Source: Cloacibacterium caeni
GTDB taxonomy: Bacteria; Bacteroidota; Bacteroidia; Flavobacteriales; Weeksellaceae
Length of the DNA stretch: 64,000 nt
Assembly: GCF_907163105.1 (NCBI RefSeq)
Contig: NZ_OU015321.1
Coordinates: 2,538,501 to 2,602,500 of the forward strand
Direction: 5' to 3'
The first letter of the stretch is position 1, and every line of letters starts with the position of its first letter. Positions 1 to 8,313 of this stretch are shown one piece after another. The notes below the pieces were generated by a model, which was not told the origin of the DNA, did not search any database, and was given only the letters and a program-made list of their open reading frames with translations. The translations under genes and the position numbers were made by a program.

Positions 1-2327
1 GCAACTACACTTATCGAGCTTAAAGGCATCAAAATTGCAGCAAACAAAGGAGACATTTCACCGAGAACTGCTGCAGTTAAACCTACCACATTATATAGAA
101 AACTAACCCCAAATGTTAATTTTACAATGATCATAGCATCTTTTGTGAGTGCAAAATAGTCATGCAACTTTGTCAAAACACCTCCGTTCATGATGACATC
201 TGAACTTGGAGTGAAAGAATTGGTGTCATCTGCAATCGCAATTCCTATGTTACTTTGTTTCAGCGCACCTGCATCATTTAATCCATCTCCAAGCATCGCT
301 ACTTTTTTCCCTTGATCTTGTAAAGATTTGATATACTCTAACTTATCTTCCGGAGATTGACTAAATCTCATTTCAGTGATATTTGGAATAAGATTTTTAA
401 GTGTTTGCTCTTCTGAAGAATTATCTCCACTTAATACATGGATTTTATAATCTTTCAGTTCTTTTGCCATTTCAGCTAAACCATCTCTGTATTCATTTTT
501 GAAGATGTATTTTCCTAAAAACTCACCATCTCTTTCTATGTAAACGGCAGTTTCTAGTGATTTAGCTTCTTGATGAGTGAATTTTGCAGAACCAATTTTG
601 TAAACTTTTCCTCTTACTGTGGCTTCGTAACCTTTTCCGGCGGTTTCTTTGAAGTTTTCAATCGGTAAATATTCATCTTCTACTTCTAAAAATTCGTAAA
701 GCGATTTAGAAAGCGGATGGTTAGAATTTTTGAGTAAAGATTTTATGTTTTTTAAATCAAATTCAGCGATTTCTTGACCTTCAAAACTGATGTTGGCTTT
801 TTTGTTATAAGTAATTGTTCCCGTTTTGTCAAAAACCAAAGCATCAATTTTTGCCATTTTTTCAATGGTGTGAGCATCTTTCACATACATTTTATTTCTG
901 CCCAAAATTCTCATGATATGTCCCATCGTAAATGGAGTAGAAAGCGCCAATGCACATGGACAGGCAACAATCAAAATCGCAGAAACCACTTGGAACATTT
1001 TTTCAAAATCTATTTGATACCAATAAATTCCAGCAAGAAGCGTAATTCCTAAAATAATAAAAGTGAAATATTTTGAAATTTCATTCACCAAAGTATCGAG
1101 TCCTAATTCTTCTTTTCTGAAGGCTTCTTTATTCCAAAGTTGAGTTAAATAACTTTGGTTGACGGTTTTGATGACTTCTAGTTCTAGGATAGAACCAATT
1201 TGTTTCCCTCCTGCAAAAATTTTATCGCCAGGATTTTTGGTAATCGTAGCACTTTCACCAGTAATGAAACTATTGTCTATATTTCCTTCGCCATTAATTA
1301 AAACCGCATCTACAGGAATAATTTCTTGGTTTCTTACTAAAATTCTATCGCCAACTTTAATGTCAGAAAGTAAAATATTTTGTTGTTGTCCCCCAAAATC
1401 TACTTTGGTTACTGCAATTGGATAAAAAGATTTGTAATCTCTATCATACGAAAGTGCAGAATAAGTTCTCTTTTGAAAAATTTTACCCAACAACATGAAG
1501 AATAACAACCCACAAAGCGTATCAAAATATCCAGGACCGTAATTGGTCGCGATTTCGTAGACACTTCTAAAGAATAAAACCAGAATTCCTAAGACAATCG
1601 GGACGTCTATATTTACAATTTTATTTTTCAAACCAAACCATGCAGATTTGTAATAATCTGATGCAGAGTACACTACCACTGGAATGGAAAGTAAGAATGT
1701 TAAAAATCTGAAAAACGGCGCAAACTCTTCTAACCAGAAATCTACGGAAGAACCCGTGTTTAAATATTCTGGGAACGCAAACATCATCGCATTTCCGAAT
1801 GCAAATCCTGCAACTGCCACTTTTATCGTGAGGCTTCTGTCTACTGCGGCTTCTTTTTTGTCTGCAGTTTCTAATGAAATCACAGGTTTATAACCAAGAT
1901 TCGTCAAGAATTTTGCCAGTTCACTCAGAGGTAATTCATTTTGGTTGAAAGAAACCTGTAGTGTTTTCTTGGTGAAATTTACCTGAGAATATCTAATATT
2001 CGTATTTAAATCTTGTAAACTCTCTAATAACCAAATACAAGAGCTACAGTGAATCACAGGGATTTTAAAGGTGACTACACTGGTATTCCCTTCAGAAAAA
2101 TCTACTACTTTTTCGAAAATTTCTGGAGTGTCTAAATAATCAAATTGAGAAAGATTTTCGTCTGGTCTAATTCCAGAATTTTTATTTAATTCATAAAAAT
2201 TTCCGAGATTATTTGCATTAAGAATTTCATAAACAGATTTGCATCCGTTACAACAAAATGCCTTCTCATCGAAGAAAATTCTATCTTTATCTATTTCTTG
2301 TCCACAATGGAAACAATTTTCTGCCAT
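1..2327 (-). CDS. ccoI: Copper-transporting P1B-type ATPase, CcoI/FixI type (3' end cut by the window edge)
   Basis: ATP-driven heavy-metal pump of the inner membrane. CcoI members supply copper for cbb3 cytochrome oxidase assembly. About 775 codons are visible and the frame runs off the left edge in the last membrane segment, so only a short C-terminus is missing. In order: an N-terminal Cys cluster (C5, C8, C25, C26, C29) typical of the FixI/CcoI zinc-ribbon extension, an HMA metal-binding domain with CxxC at residues 94-97, membrane segments, the CPC ion-binding motif at 456-458 and the phosphorylation motif DKTGT with Asp500. The TGDS-like motif reads SGD and the hinge GDGLND is intact. 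The start is the first ATG after the intergenic gap. The gene is divergent from a Crp/Fnr regulator. In flavobacteria such pairs often sit beside ccoNOP, which would lie outside the window. Assignment to CcoI rather than a detoxification CopA rests on the N-terminal cluster and neighbour. Confidence 0.88.
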   Translation of the reverse strand, partial: MAENCFHCGQEIDKDRIFFDEKAFCCNGCKSVYEILNANNLGNFYELNKNSGIRPDENLSQFDYLDTPEIFEKVVDFSEGNTSVVTFKIPVIHCSSCIWLLESLQDLNTNIRYSQVNFTKKTLQVSFNQNELPLSELAKFLTNLGYKPVISLETADKKEAAVDRSLTIKVAVAGFAFGNAMMFAFPEYLNTGSSVDFWLEEFAPFFRFLTFLLSIPVVVYSASDYYKSAWFGLKNKIVNIDVPIVLGILVLFFRSVYEIATNYGPGYFDTLCGLLFFMLLGKIFQKRTYSALSYDRDYKSFYPIAVTKVDFGGQQQNILLSDIKVGDRILVRNQEIIPVDAVLINGEGNIDNSFITGESATITKNPGDKIFAGGKQIGSILELEVIKTVNQSYLTQLWNKEAFRKEELGLDTLVNEISKYFTFIILGITLLAGIYWYQIDFEKMFQVVSAILIVACPCALALSTPFTMGHIMRILGRNKMYVKDAHTIEKMAKIDALVFDKTGTITYNKKANISFEGQEIAEFDLKNIKSLLKNSNHPLSKSLYEFLEVEDEYLPIENFKETAGKGYEATVRGKVYKIGSAKFTHQEAKSLETAVYIERDGEFLGKYIFKNEYRDGLAEMAKELKDYKIHVLSGDNSSEEQTLKNLIPNITEMRFSQSPEDKLEYIKSLQDQGKKVAMLGDGLNDAGALKQSNIGIAIADDTNSFTPSSDVIMNGGVLTKLHDYFALTKDAMIIVKLTFGVSFLYNVVGLTAAVLGEMSPLFAAILMPLSSISVV

Positions 2328-2390
2328 CTGCTTTTGTTAAATGTGCAAAAATAATACAAAAATTCTTTATGATTAATAAGAAAAAAATGA

Positions 2391-2398
2391 TAATTTTG
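2391..2398 (+). promoter_or_regulatory. -7 promoter element (TAATTTTG) of the Crp/Fnr gene
   Basis: TAATTTTG matches the Bacteroidetes -7 consensus TAnnTTTG and lies 26 bases before the ATG, giving a leader of about 20 bases. No clear TTTG -33 element is seen at the usual distance. Confidence 0.55.
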
Positions 2399-2424
2399 CT
2401 GACGAAAATCATAAAAATTCATCT

Positions 2425-3138
2425 ATGTCTTTAGAAAAACAAATTTTTATTGAAAACAAGTTTCTAAGTGTTTTTAATGACAAGGCTTTTAAGGAAATTC
2501 TATCTAAAGAAGATTACACTAAATATATCAATGCTAAGCAAACTCTTTTCTTTAATAAAGGAGAATCTCTTTTCGAGGAAGGAAGAAATGTAGAAGGTGT
2601 TTTTTTTATAGAAAGTGGTACAGCAAAACTTTATAAACTAGGTTTTAATAGAAAAGAACAAATCTTAAGATTCATCAAAGAAGGTGATATTATTGGTTAT
2701 AGAGCATTGTTAATTGGTGAAGCTTATCAAGCAACTGCTGAAGCGATGAGCGATTTACAAGCTACTTATATTCCTGCGGATGTATTTCTTCATTTGTTAG
2801 AAGTAGACCCTCAGTTGTCTTTTGCAATGCTTCAGAAAATCTCTTTCGAATTGGGCGAAAGTTCTAATACGGTAACTTTCTTGGCTCAAAAAACAGTAAG
2901 AGAAAGATTAGCAGAAGTGCTTCTTCTTCTAGAGCAGAAATTAGGAACAGACCCAGAAGGTTTTATCAAAATTTCTTTAACAAGAGAAGAAATTGCTAAC
3001 TTAATCGGAACTGCTACAGAAAGTGCCATAAGATTAATCTCAGAATTTAAACAAGACAACTACATAGAAGTGGAAGGAAGAAACTTAAAAATCTTAAACC
3101 ACGAAAAACTAAGAAAATTAGGACACGTAGTTTTATAA
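2425..3138 (+). CDS. Crp/Fnr family transcriptional regulator
   Basis: DNA-binding regulator of 237 residues, the usual length for the family. The N-terminal two thirds form a cyclic-nucleotide-binding-like beta-roll (residues about 35-140, with GESLFEEG and GDIIGYRALL). The C-terminus is a Crp-type winged helix (LTREEIANLIGTATESAIRL, about residues 180-205) with the usual recognition-helix pattern. There is no N-terminal cysteine cluster, so an oxygen-sensing Fe-S cluster like that of E. coli FNR is not expected. The effector is unknown. It is divergent from the CcoI-type ATPase, which suggests control of respiratory or copper-related genes, but this is inference. A strong hairpin terminator follows, so it is probably monocistronic. 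Confidence 0.9.
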   Translation: MSLEKQIFIENKFLSVFNDKAFKEILSKEDYTKYINAKQTLFFNKGESLFEEGRNVEGVFFIESGTAKLYKLGFNRKEQILRFIKEGDIIGYRALLIGEAYQATAEAMSDLQATYIPADVFLHLLEVDPQLSFAMLQKISFELGESSNTVTFLAQKTVRERLAEVLLLLEQKLGTDPEGFIKISLTREEIANLIGTATESAIRLISEFKQDNYIEVEGRNLKILNHEKLRKLGHVVL

Positions 3139-3142
3139 AAAT

Positions 3143-3174
3143 TAAAAATGTCGACCGCGAGTCGGCATTTTTTT
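3143..3174 (+). terminator. Intrinsic terminator after the Crp/Fnr gene
   Basis: Stem ATGTCGAC (3148-3155) pairs with GTCGGCAT (3161-3168) with one G-U pair and a 5-base loop, followed by seven T. Confidence 0.85.
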
Positions 3175-3202
3175 ATACTTTTACTCTTTAAAATTTATTC
3201 CC

Positions 3203-4018
3203 ATGTCAGTACATTCCGAAATTAAAAAAGTAACGACCGAAACCTTACGAAAAATGAAATTCGATAAGGAAAAAATCACAATGCTTACTGCTTATGATTA
3301 TACCACTGCCAAAATGGTAGATGCAGGTGGAGTAGATGCTATTTTAATTGGAGATTCGGCGGCGAATGTAATGGCAGGTCACGAAACTACTTTGCCCATT
3401 ACTTTAGATCAAATGATTTATCATGCTCAGTGCGTAGTAAGAGGAGTAGATAGAGCATTAGTAGTTGCAGATTTACCATTCGGAACGTATCAGTCAGATC
3501 CGCAAAAAGCGTTGGAATCTGGGGTAAGAATGATGAAAGAATCTGGAGCTCATGCTGTTAAAATAGAAGGTGGCGAAGAAATCGCAGATTCTGTTTCTAG
3601 ATTAATCAATGCTGGAATTCCAGTAATGGGACATTTAGGTTTAACACCACAATCTATTTATCAATTTGGAACTTATAAAGTTCGTGCTAAAGAAGATGCA
3701 GAAGCCGAAAAACTAATAAAAGACGCTAAAATTTTAGAAGAACTGGGTTGTTTTGCTTTAGTTTTAGAAAAAATTCCTGCTGACTTGGCGAAGAAAGTTT
3801 CAGAAAGTATTTCTATTCCAACGATAGGAATTGGAGCTGGACCAGATTGTGACGGTCAAGTTCTGGTTTATCATGATATGGTGGGAATGAATAAAGGATT
3901 TTCGCCGAAATTTTTAAGAAGATATTTAGACCTTTATACAGAAATTACAGGTGCTGTTTCGCAGTATGTAAAAGATGTGAAAGACGTTTCCTTCCCGAAT
4001 AAGAACGAAAGTTACTAG
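3203..4018 (+). CDS. panB: 3-methyl-2-oxobutanoate hydroxymethyltransferase (PanB)
   Basis: Transfers a hydroxymethyl group from 5,10-methylene-tetrahydrofolate to 2-oxoisovalerate to make ketopantoate, the first committed step of pantothenate and CoA synthesis; cytoplasmic. The 271 residues cover the full TIM barrel. Visible family motifs are TAYDYTTAKMVDAGGVDAIL near residue 30, the metal-binding LIGDSAANVMAGH segment, DLPFGTYQ, VKIEGGEE, MGHLGLTPQS and GIGAGPDCDGQVLVYHD. The start ATG is 64 bases after the upstream stop, beyond the terminator. A terminator follows, so it is apparently a single-gene unit. No panC or panD lies nearby. Confidence 0.95.
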   Translation: MSVHSEIKKVTTETLRKMKFDKEKITMLTAYDYTTAKMVDAGGVDAILIGDSAANVMAGHETTLPITLDQMIYHAQCVVRGVDRALVVADLPFGTYQSDPQKALESGVRMMKESGAHAVKIEGGEEIADSVSRLINAGIPVMGHLGLTPQSIYQFGTYKVRAKEDAEAEKLIKDAKILEELGCFALVLEKIPADLAKKVSESISIPTIGIGAGPDCDGQVLVYHDMVGMNKGFSPKFLRRYLDLYTEITGAVSQYVKDVKDVSFPNKNESY

Positions 4019-4026
4019 ATAAATAA

Positions 4027-4057
4027 AAAGTTGAGTTTTTTGCTCAACTTTTTTTAT
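4027..4057 (+). terminator. Intrinsic terminator after panB
   Basis: Stem AAGTTGAG pairs with CTCAACTT around a T-rich loop (about 4028-4051), followed by a T tract. Confidence 0.85.
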
Positions 4058-4077
4058 TTTTATGGAAAATTAAAACC

Positions 4078-4968
4078 ATGAAAAAACTTTCTTTATTGTT
4101 CACGTTAATTTCTTTTTGTGTTTTCTCTCAGGAAAAGAAATTTATCACTCCAGATTTACCCAAAAATCAAGTTTACCAGTATCACATTTCTTCGGCATCT
4201 TCTCTTAAATCACCAAAAGGTAAATCATATCACGCTCCATTTACAGTGAATCAAGATGTAGAAGTGACTTATCTTTTTAATGATGGAAATGATAAAATTT
4301 TCAGTTGGAAAATCATCAATTATGAACATCTGCATGAAGGAATAAAAGATGAGAAAAACGATTGTGGTTGCAATAAAGTAGCTTACCGAAATCAGGTGTC
4401 CGTTTACTTTAGAACAGATTCTTTAGGTGCTTATAAAAAAATAAATAATCTGTCTCAAGTAAGAGAAAATCTCTTGAAAAACATTGCAGAACAAGAAAAA
4501 CAGTTGAGCAAAAAAGATAAAAATATTTTTGAAAAGGTTAAAAGATATCCAGAAGGTGTAATTTCTAGCATAGAAGAAGATATAATTATTTTCTCAAGAT
4601 ATTTTGGCATAGAAAATAAAAATTCGGTGAATACTCTTTTTGCCAGAAGAAATAATTTTCCATTTGGAATAAAAAGCAAGCCTTTTAAAGTGGTTTTGTC
4701 TGTTTTGAGTGAAGAAAAAGACTTGAAAATCAATGTCAAAAACGAGTTTGATAAAAATAAAGCCGAAGATGACGACTATAATATCTTTAGATTTAACCAA
4801 GATGTGGAAAAGGAAAAGAAACATTATCAATTAATTGCTGATGAAGTATATGTTTTTTCTAAAGAAAATTTCCGACTTTTGTCAGCTAAATTAACAGCTA
4901 AAGAAATTAGTAATTTTCATAATGATGGAATATATGATTATCAATATTCTATCACTCAAAAAGAATAA
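4078..4968 (+). CDS. Secreted protein of unknown function
   Basis: I do not recognise a family. The 296 residues begin with a Sec signal peptide (MKKLSLLFTLISFCVFSQ, cleavage probably after Ser-Gln), so the product is periplasmic or surface-exposed. The mature part is rich in Lys, Asp and Asn, has a CGC motif near residue 100 and a charged, probably helical stretch at about 130-160. No lipobox or T9SS-like tail is seen. Its stop codon overlaps the start of the pseudouridine synthase gene (TAATG), so the two are translationally coupled. No function can be inferred from that neighbour. Confidence 0.8.
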   Translation: MKKLSLLFTLISFCVFSQEKKFITPDLPKNQVYQYHISSASSLKSPKGKSYHAPFTVNQDVEVTYLFNDGNDKIFSWKIINYEHLHEGIKDEKNDCGCNKVAYRNQVSVYFRTDSLGAYKKINNLSQVRENLLKNIAEQEKQLSKKDKNIFEKVKRYPEGVISSIEEDIIIFSRYFGIENKNSVNTLFARRNNFPFGIKSKPFKVVLSVLSEEKDLKINVKNEFDKNKAEDDDYNIFRFNQDVEKEKKHYQLIADEVYVFSKENFRLLSAKLTAKEISNFHNDGIYDYQYSITQKE

Positions 4969-5672
4969 TGCAAAACTCGAATTCAAATATCGCTTCTCAA
5001 ATCCTCTACGAAGACAATCACCTTCTTGTCATCAATAAAAAAGTTGGGCAATTGGTGCAAGGTGATAAAACTGGCGACGAATCTCTTTTAGAATCCATTA
5101 AAAATTTCATTAAAATAAGAGATAATAAACCCGGAAATGTTTACCTAGGTTTGGTTCATAGAATTGATAGGCCAACTTCTGGTTTAGTAATCTATGCCAA
5201 AACTTCTAAAGCGCTTTCTCGTCTTACACAAATGGTAAAAAACCGTGAAATTAAGAAAACATATTGGGCAGTTGTAGCCAAGGAAATGATTCCGCCTTCT
5301 CAAAGATTGGTTCATTATCTCAAAAAAAATGAGAAAAATAACAAAGCAATTGTTTTCCCAAAACCAACTGAAGGTGCAAAGGAAGCGATTCTTACTTATA
5401 ATCTTATCAAAGCGCTAGACAATTATCTTCTCCTCGAGATTGATTTAGAAACAGGAAGACATCACCAAATCAGAGCACAATTATCTAAAAACGGAACGCC
5501 CATAAAAGGAGATTTAAAATATGGTTCGCCACGTTCTAATCCTGATGGAGGTATTCATTTACATGCTAGAAAATTAGAATTTATTCACCCGGTAACGAAA
5601 GAAAATATAGAAATTACGGCGCCAGTTCCTCAGAATGATGCCGTTTGGCGTGCTTGCGAAGAAAATTTTTAA
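4968..5672 (+). CDS. RluA-family RNA pseudouridine synthase
   Basis: Isomerises uridine to pseudouridine in rRNA or tRNA. The 234-residue protein is the catalytic domain only, with no N-terminal S4 domain, as in RluA/TruC-like members. The catalytic motif is HRIDRPTSG with Asp67 as nucleophile. The LDLETGRHHQIRAQ-like segment (here IDLETGRHHQIRAQL) is the second conserved block. The start overlaps the stop of the upstream secreted-protein gene by one base. It converges on the aconitase gene across a bidirectional terminator. The RNA site modified cannot be told from sequence. Confidence 0.92.
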   Translation: MQNSNSNIASQILYEDNHLLVINKKVGQLVQGDKTGDESLLESIKNFIKIRDNKPGNVYLGLVHRIDRPTSGLVIYAKTSKALSRLTQMVKNREIKKTYWAVVAKEMIPPSQRLVHYLKKNEKNNKAIVFPKPTEGAKEAILTYNLIKALDNYLLLEIDLETGRHHQIRAQLSKNGTPIKGDLKYGSPRSNPDGGIHLHARKLEFIHPVTKENIEITAPVPQNDAVWRACEENF

Positions 5673-5702
5673 TTTTATATAAATCAAAAATATTGCAAAA
5701 TA

Positions 5703-5732
5703 AAAACCACCCGAATTTTCGAGTGGTTTTTT
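5703..5732 (+). terminator. Bidirectional terminator between the pseudouridine synthase and aconitase genes
   Basis: AAACCAC (5704-5710) pairs with GTGGTTT (5723-5729), with an inner CGA/TCG pairing. A-rich and T-rich flanks let it act on both converging transcripts. Confidence 0.75.
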
Positions 5733-5751
5733 AGTATTTATGAAAAAAAGC

Positions 5752-8025
5752 TTATGCTTTTTTAGCTTCTTCAGCAATTAGATTAAGCGCAGAACCTGCT
5801 TTGAACCAACCAATTTGTTGTTCGTTATAAGTGTGGTTTGCTAAGATAGTTTCAGTAGTACCATCTTTATGTGTAATCTGAATTTGAAGTGGAGTATTCG
5901 GTGCGAAACCTTCTAGATTTAAGAAATCAAAAGTATCATCTTCTTGGATTTTATCATAATCCTCAGCATTTACGAAAGTTAATGCAAGCATACCTTGTTT
6001 CTTAAGGTTCGTTTCGTGAATTCTCGCGAAAGATTTTACCAAAACGGCTTTCACGCCCAGATGTCTTGGTTCCATTGCAGCGTGCTCTCTTGAAGAACCT
6101 TCTCCGTAGTTTTGGTCTCCTACTACAATTGAAGGAACACTAGCAGCTTTGTAAGCTCTTTGTACTGCAGGAACTTCACCGTATTCTCCAGTTAATTGGT
6201 TTTTAACTCTGTTCGTTTCTTTGTTAAAAAAGTTAACAGCACCAATCAACATATTGTTAGAAATGTTATCTAAGTGACCTCTGTATTTTAACCAAGGACC
6301 AGCCATAGAAATATGGTCAGTAGTACATTTTCCTTCAGCTTTGATGAGGAGTTTAGCACCTGTAATATTTTTACCATCCCAAGGTTGGAAAGGTTCTAAT
6401 AACTGTAATCTATCTGAAGTAGGAGAAACAATTACTTGAACAGCAGAACCGTCTTCCGCAGGAGCTTGGTAGCCGTTATCTTCTACGTCAAATCCTTTTG
6501 CTGGAAGTTCAGAACCTTTAGGTTCGTCTAGTTTTACTTGTTCACCATTTTGGTTGGTTAATGTATCTGTAATTGGGTTGAAGTCTAATCTTCCAGAAAT
6601 TGCAACAGCAGCTACCATTTCAGGAGAAGCTACGAAAGCGTGAGTATTTGGGTTACCATCTGCTCTTTTTGCAAAGTTTCTGTTGAAAGAGTGAATAATA
6701 GAGTTTTTCTCTTGTTTTTCAGCGCCTTCTCTATCCCATTGTCCGATACAAGGTCCACAAGCGTTGGTAAAGATTCTAGAATTTTCAAATTTTTTGAAAG
6801 TATCAATTAATCCGTCTCTTTCTGCAGTATATCTTACCTGTTCAGAACCTGGGTTAATTCCTAAAATAGCTTTTGGTTTTACCCCTTTTGCTACAGCGTC
6901 TTCTACAATAGAAGCGGCTCTAGATAAATCTTCGTATGATGAGTTGGTACAAGAACCAATTAAAGCCCATTCTATATCTAGAGGCCAGTCATTTGCAATA
7001 GCTTTATCTCTCATTTCAGCAACTGGAGTTGCTAAGTCTGGAGTAAAAGGACCATTAAGATGAGGTGTTAATTCAGAAAGGTTAATTTCAATTACTTGGT
7101 CGAAATATTTTTCTGGTTCTGCGTACACTTCAGCATCACCAGTTAAATGTTCAGCGATTTTATCAGCAGCATCTACTACTTCTTGTCTTCCTGTTGCAGC
7201 AAGATATCTTCTCATAGAATCATCATAACCGAAAGTAGAAGTGGTAGCGCCAATTTCTGCACCCATGTTACAGATAGTTCCTTTTCCTGTTGCAGAAAGA
7301 GATACCGCTCCTTCTCCAAAATATTCTACAATAGCACCAGTTCCACCTTTTACAGTAAGAATTCCTGCTACTTTTAGGATTACGTCTTTAGCTGAAGTCC
7401 AACCGTTTAGCTTACCAGTAAGTTTTACACCAATTAGTTTAGGCATTTTAAGTTCCCAAGCCATTCCAGCCATTACGTCTACTGCATCAGCTCCTCCAAC
7501 TCCAATTGCTACCATTCCTAATCCACCTGCATTTACAGTGTGAGAGTCGGTACCAATCATCATTCCACCAGGGAAAGCATAATTTTCTAAAACTACTTGG
7601 TGAATAATACCAGCGCCTGGTTTCCAGAAGCCGATACCATATTTGTTACAAATAGAAGAAAGGAAGTTGAAAACTTCGTTATTTTTATTCAGTGCTTCTT
7701 GTAAATCTTTATCAGCTCCAATTTTAGCTTGAATTAAGTGATCAGCGTGAACTGTAGAAGGAACGGCAACTTTAGCTTTTCCTGCTTGCATAAACTGTAA
7801 AAGCGCCATTTGCGCAGTTGCATCTTGCATTGCAACTCTATCCGGAGCGAAATCTACATAAGAATTTCCTCTTTCGTAAGCTTCTGTAGCATTACCTTGC
7901 CAAAGGTGAGCGTAAAGAATTTTTTCAGCGAGTGTAAGAGGTTTTTGTACTACTTGTCTTGCTGCAGCAATTCTTTCAGGGTAGCGCTCATACACTTTTT
8001 TGATCATGTTAATGTCGAATGTCAT
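5752..8025 (-). CDS. acn: Aconitate hydratase, mitochondrial-type
   Basis: TCA-cycle enzyme interconverting citrate and isocitrate through a [4Fe-4S] cluster; cytoplasmic. At 757 residues it has the size of mitochondrial-type bacterial aconitases. Cluster ligands are visible as the Cys of [10 protein letters not shown] and both Cys of ACGPCIGQW. Also present are the substrate-binding IGTDSHT block and the C-terminal swivel domain with [10 protein letters not shown]. It starts at ATG 8025. The gene lies downstream of a second aconitase, acnB, on the same strand, but a 288-base gap with a terminator separates them, so it probably has its own promoter. No canonical TAnnTTTG was found for it. Confidence 0.95.
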   Translation of the reverse strand: MTFDINMIKKVYERYPERIAAARQVVQKPLTLAEKILYAHLWQGNATEAYERGNSYVDFAPDRVAMQDATAQMALLQFMQAGKAKVAVPSTVHADHLIQAKIGADKDLQEALNKNNEVFNFLSSICNKYGIGFWKPGAGIIHQVVLENYAFPGGMMIGTDSHTVNAGGLGMVAIGVGGADAVDVMAGMAWELKMPKLIGVKLTGKLNGWTSAKDVILKVAGILTVKGGTGAIVEYFGEGAVSLSATGKGTICNMGAEIGATTSTFGYDDSMRRYLAATGRQEVVDAADKIAEHLTGDAEVYAEPEKYFDQVIEINLSELTPHLNGPFTPDLATPVAEMRDKAIANDWPLDIEWALIGSCTNSSYEDLSRAASIVEDAVAKGVKPKAILGINPGSEQVRYTAERDGLIDTFKKFENSRIFTNACGPCIGQWDREGAEKQEKNSIIHSFNRNFAKRADGNPNTHAFVASPEMVAAVAISGRLDFNPITDTLTNQNGEQVKLDEPKGSELPAKGFDVEDNGYQAPAEDGSAVQVIVSPTSDRLQLLEPFQPWDGKNITGAKLLIKAEGKCTTDHISMAGPWLKYRGHLDNISNNMLIGAVNFFNKETNRVKNQLTGEYGEVPAVQRAYKAASVPSIVVGDQNYGEGSSREHAAMEPRHLGVKAVLVKSFARIHETNLKKQGMLALTFVNAEDYDKIQEDDTFDFLNLEGFAPNTPLQIQITHKDGTTETILANHTYNEQQIGWFKAGSALNLIAEEAKKA

Positions 8026-8237
8026 ATCTATTTATTTTTTGTTTAAAGTTTGCATTTGGGAATCAAATGACAGGATAATGATGTTATTATTCTCCATCAA
8101 ATTCTATTCCTACAGGATTGATAAGATATTAAAATAGTCTATGTTTTGAATTTTTAATAGCTATTAATTCACATTTGAAATTGAATTTTATGTAAGGCTA
8201 AAATTAATATTATTTTATGAAATGTAATATTTTAGGA
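8026..8237. other. Intergenic region upstream of acn, no gene seen
   Basis: AT-rich spacer between acnB and acn. I see no ORF with a convincing start and no exact TAnnTTTG on the minus strand. It should contain the acn promoter, which I could not place. Confidence 0.4.
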
Positions 8238-8274
8238 TAAAAAAAATTGGAAGACTTCTCAAGAAATCTTCCAT
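8238..8274 (-). terminator. Intrinsic terminator after acnB
   Basis: On the minus strand, TGGAAGA (8273-8267) pairs with TCTTCCA (8254-8248), then a run of T. It lies about 40 bases past the acnB stop. Confidence 0.8.
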
Positions 8275-8313
8275 TTTGTATTTAAAAGCCTTTCGACTTT
8301 AGTTTACAATGTA

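Noticed and set aside
7147..7543. Open reading frames of 76-100 codons on the plus strand opposite the aconitase gene
   Set aside because: They lie antisense to a well-supported enzyme gene, have low-complexity Ser/Pro composition and show no known motif or promoter.
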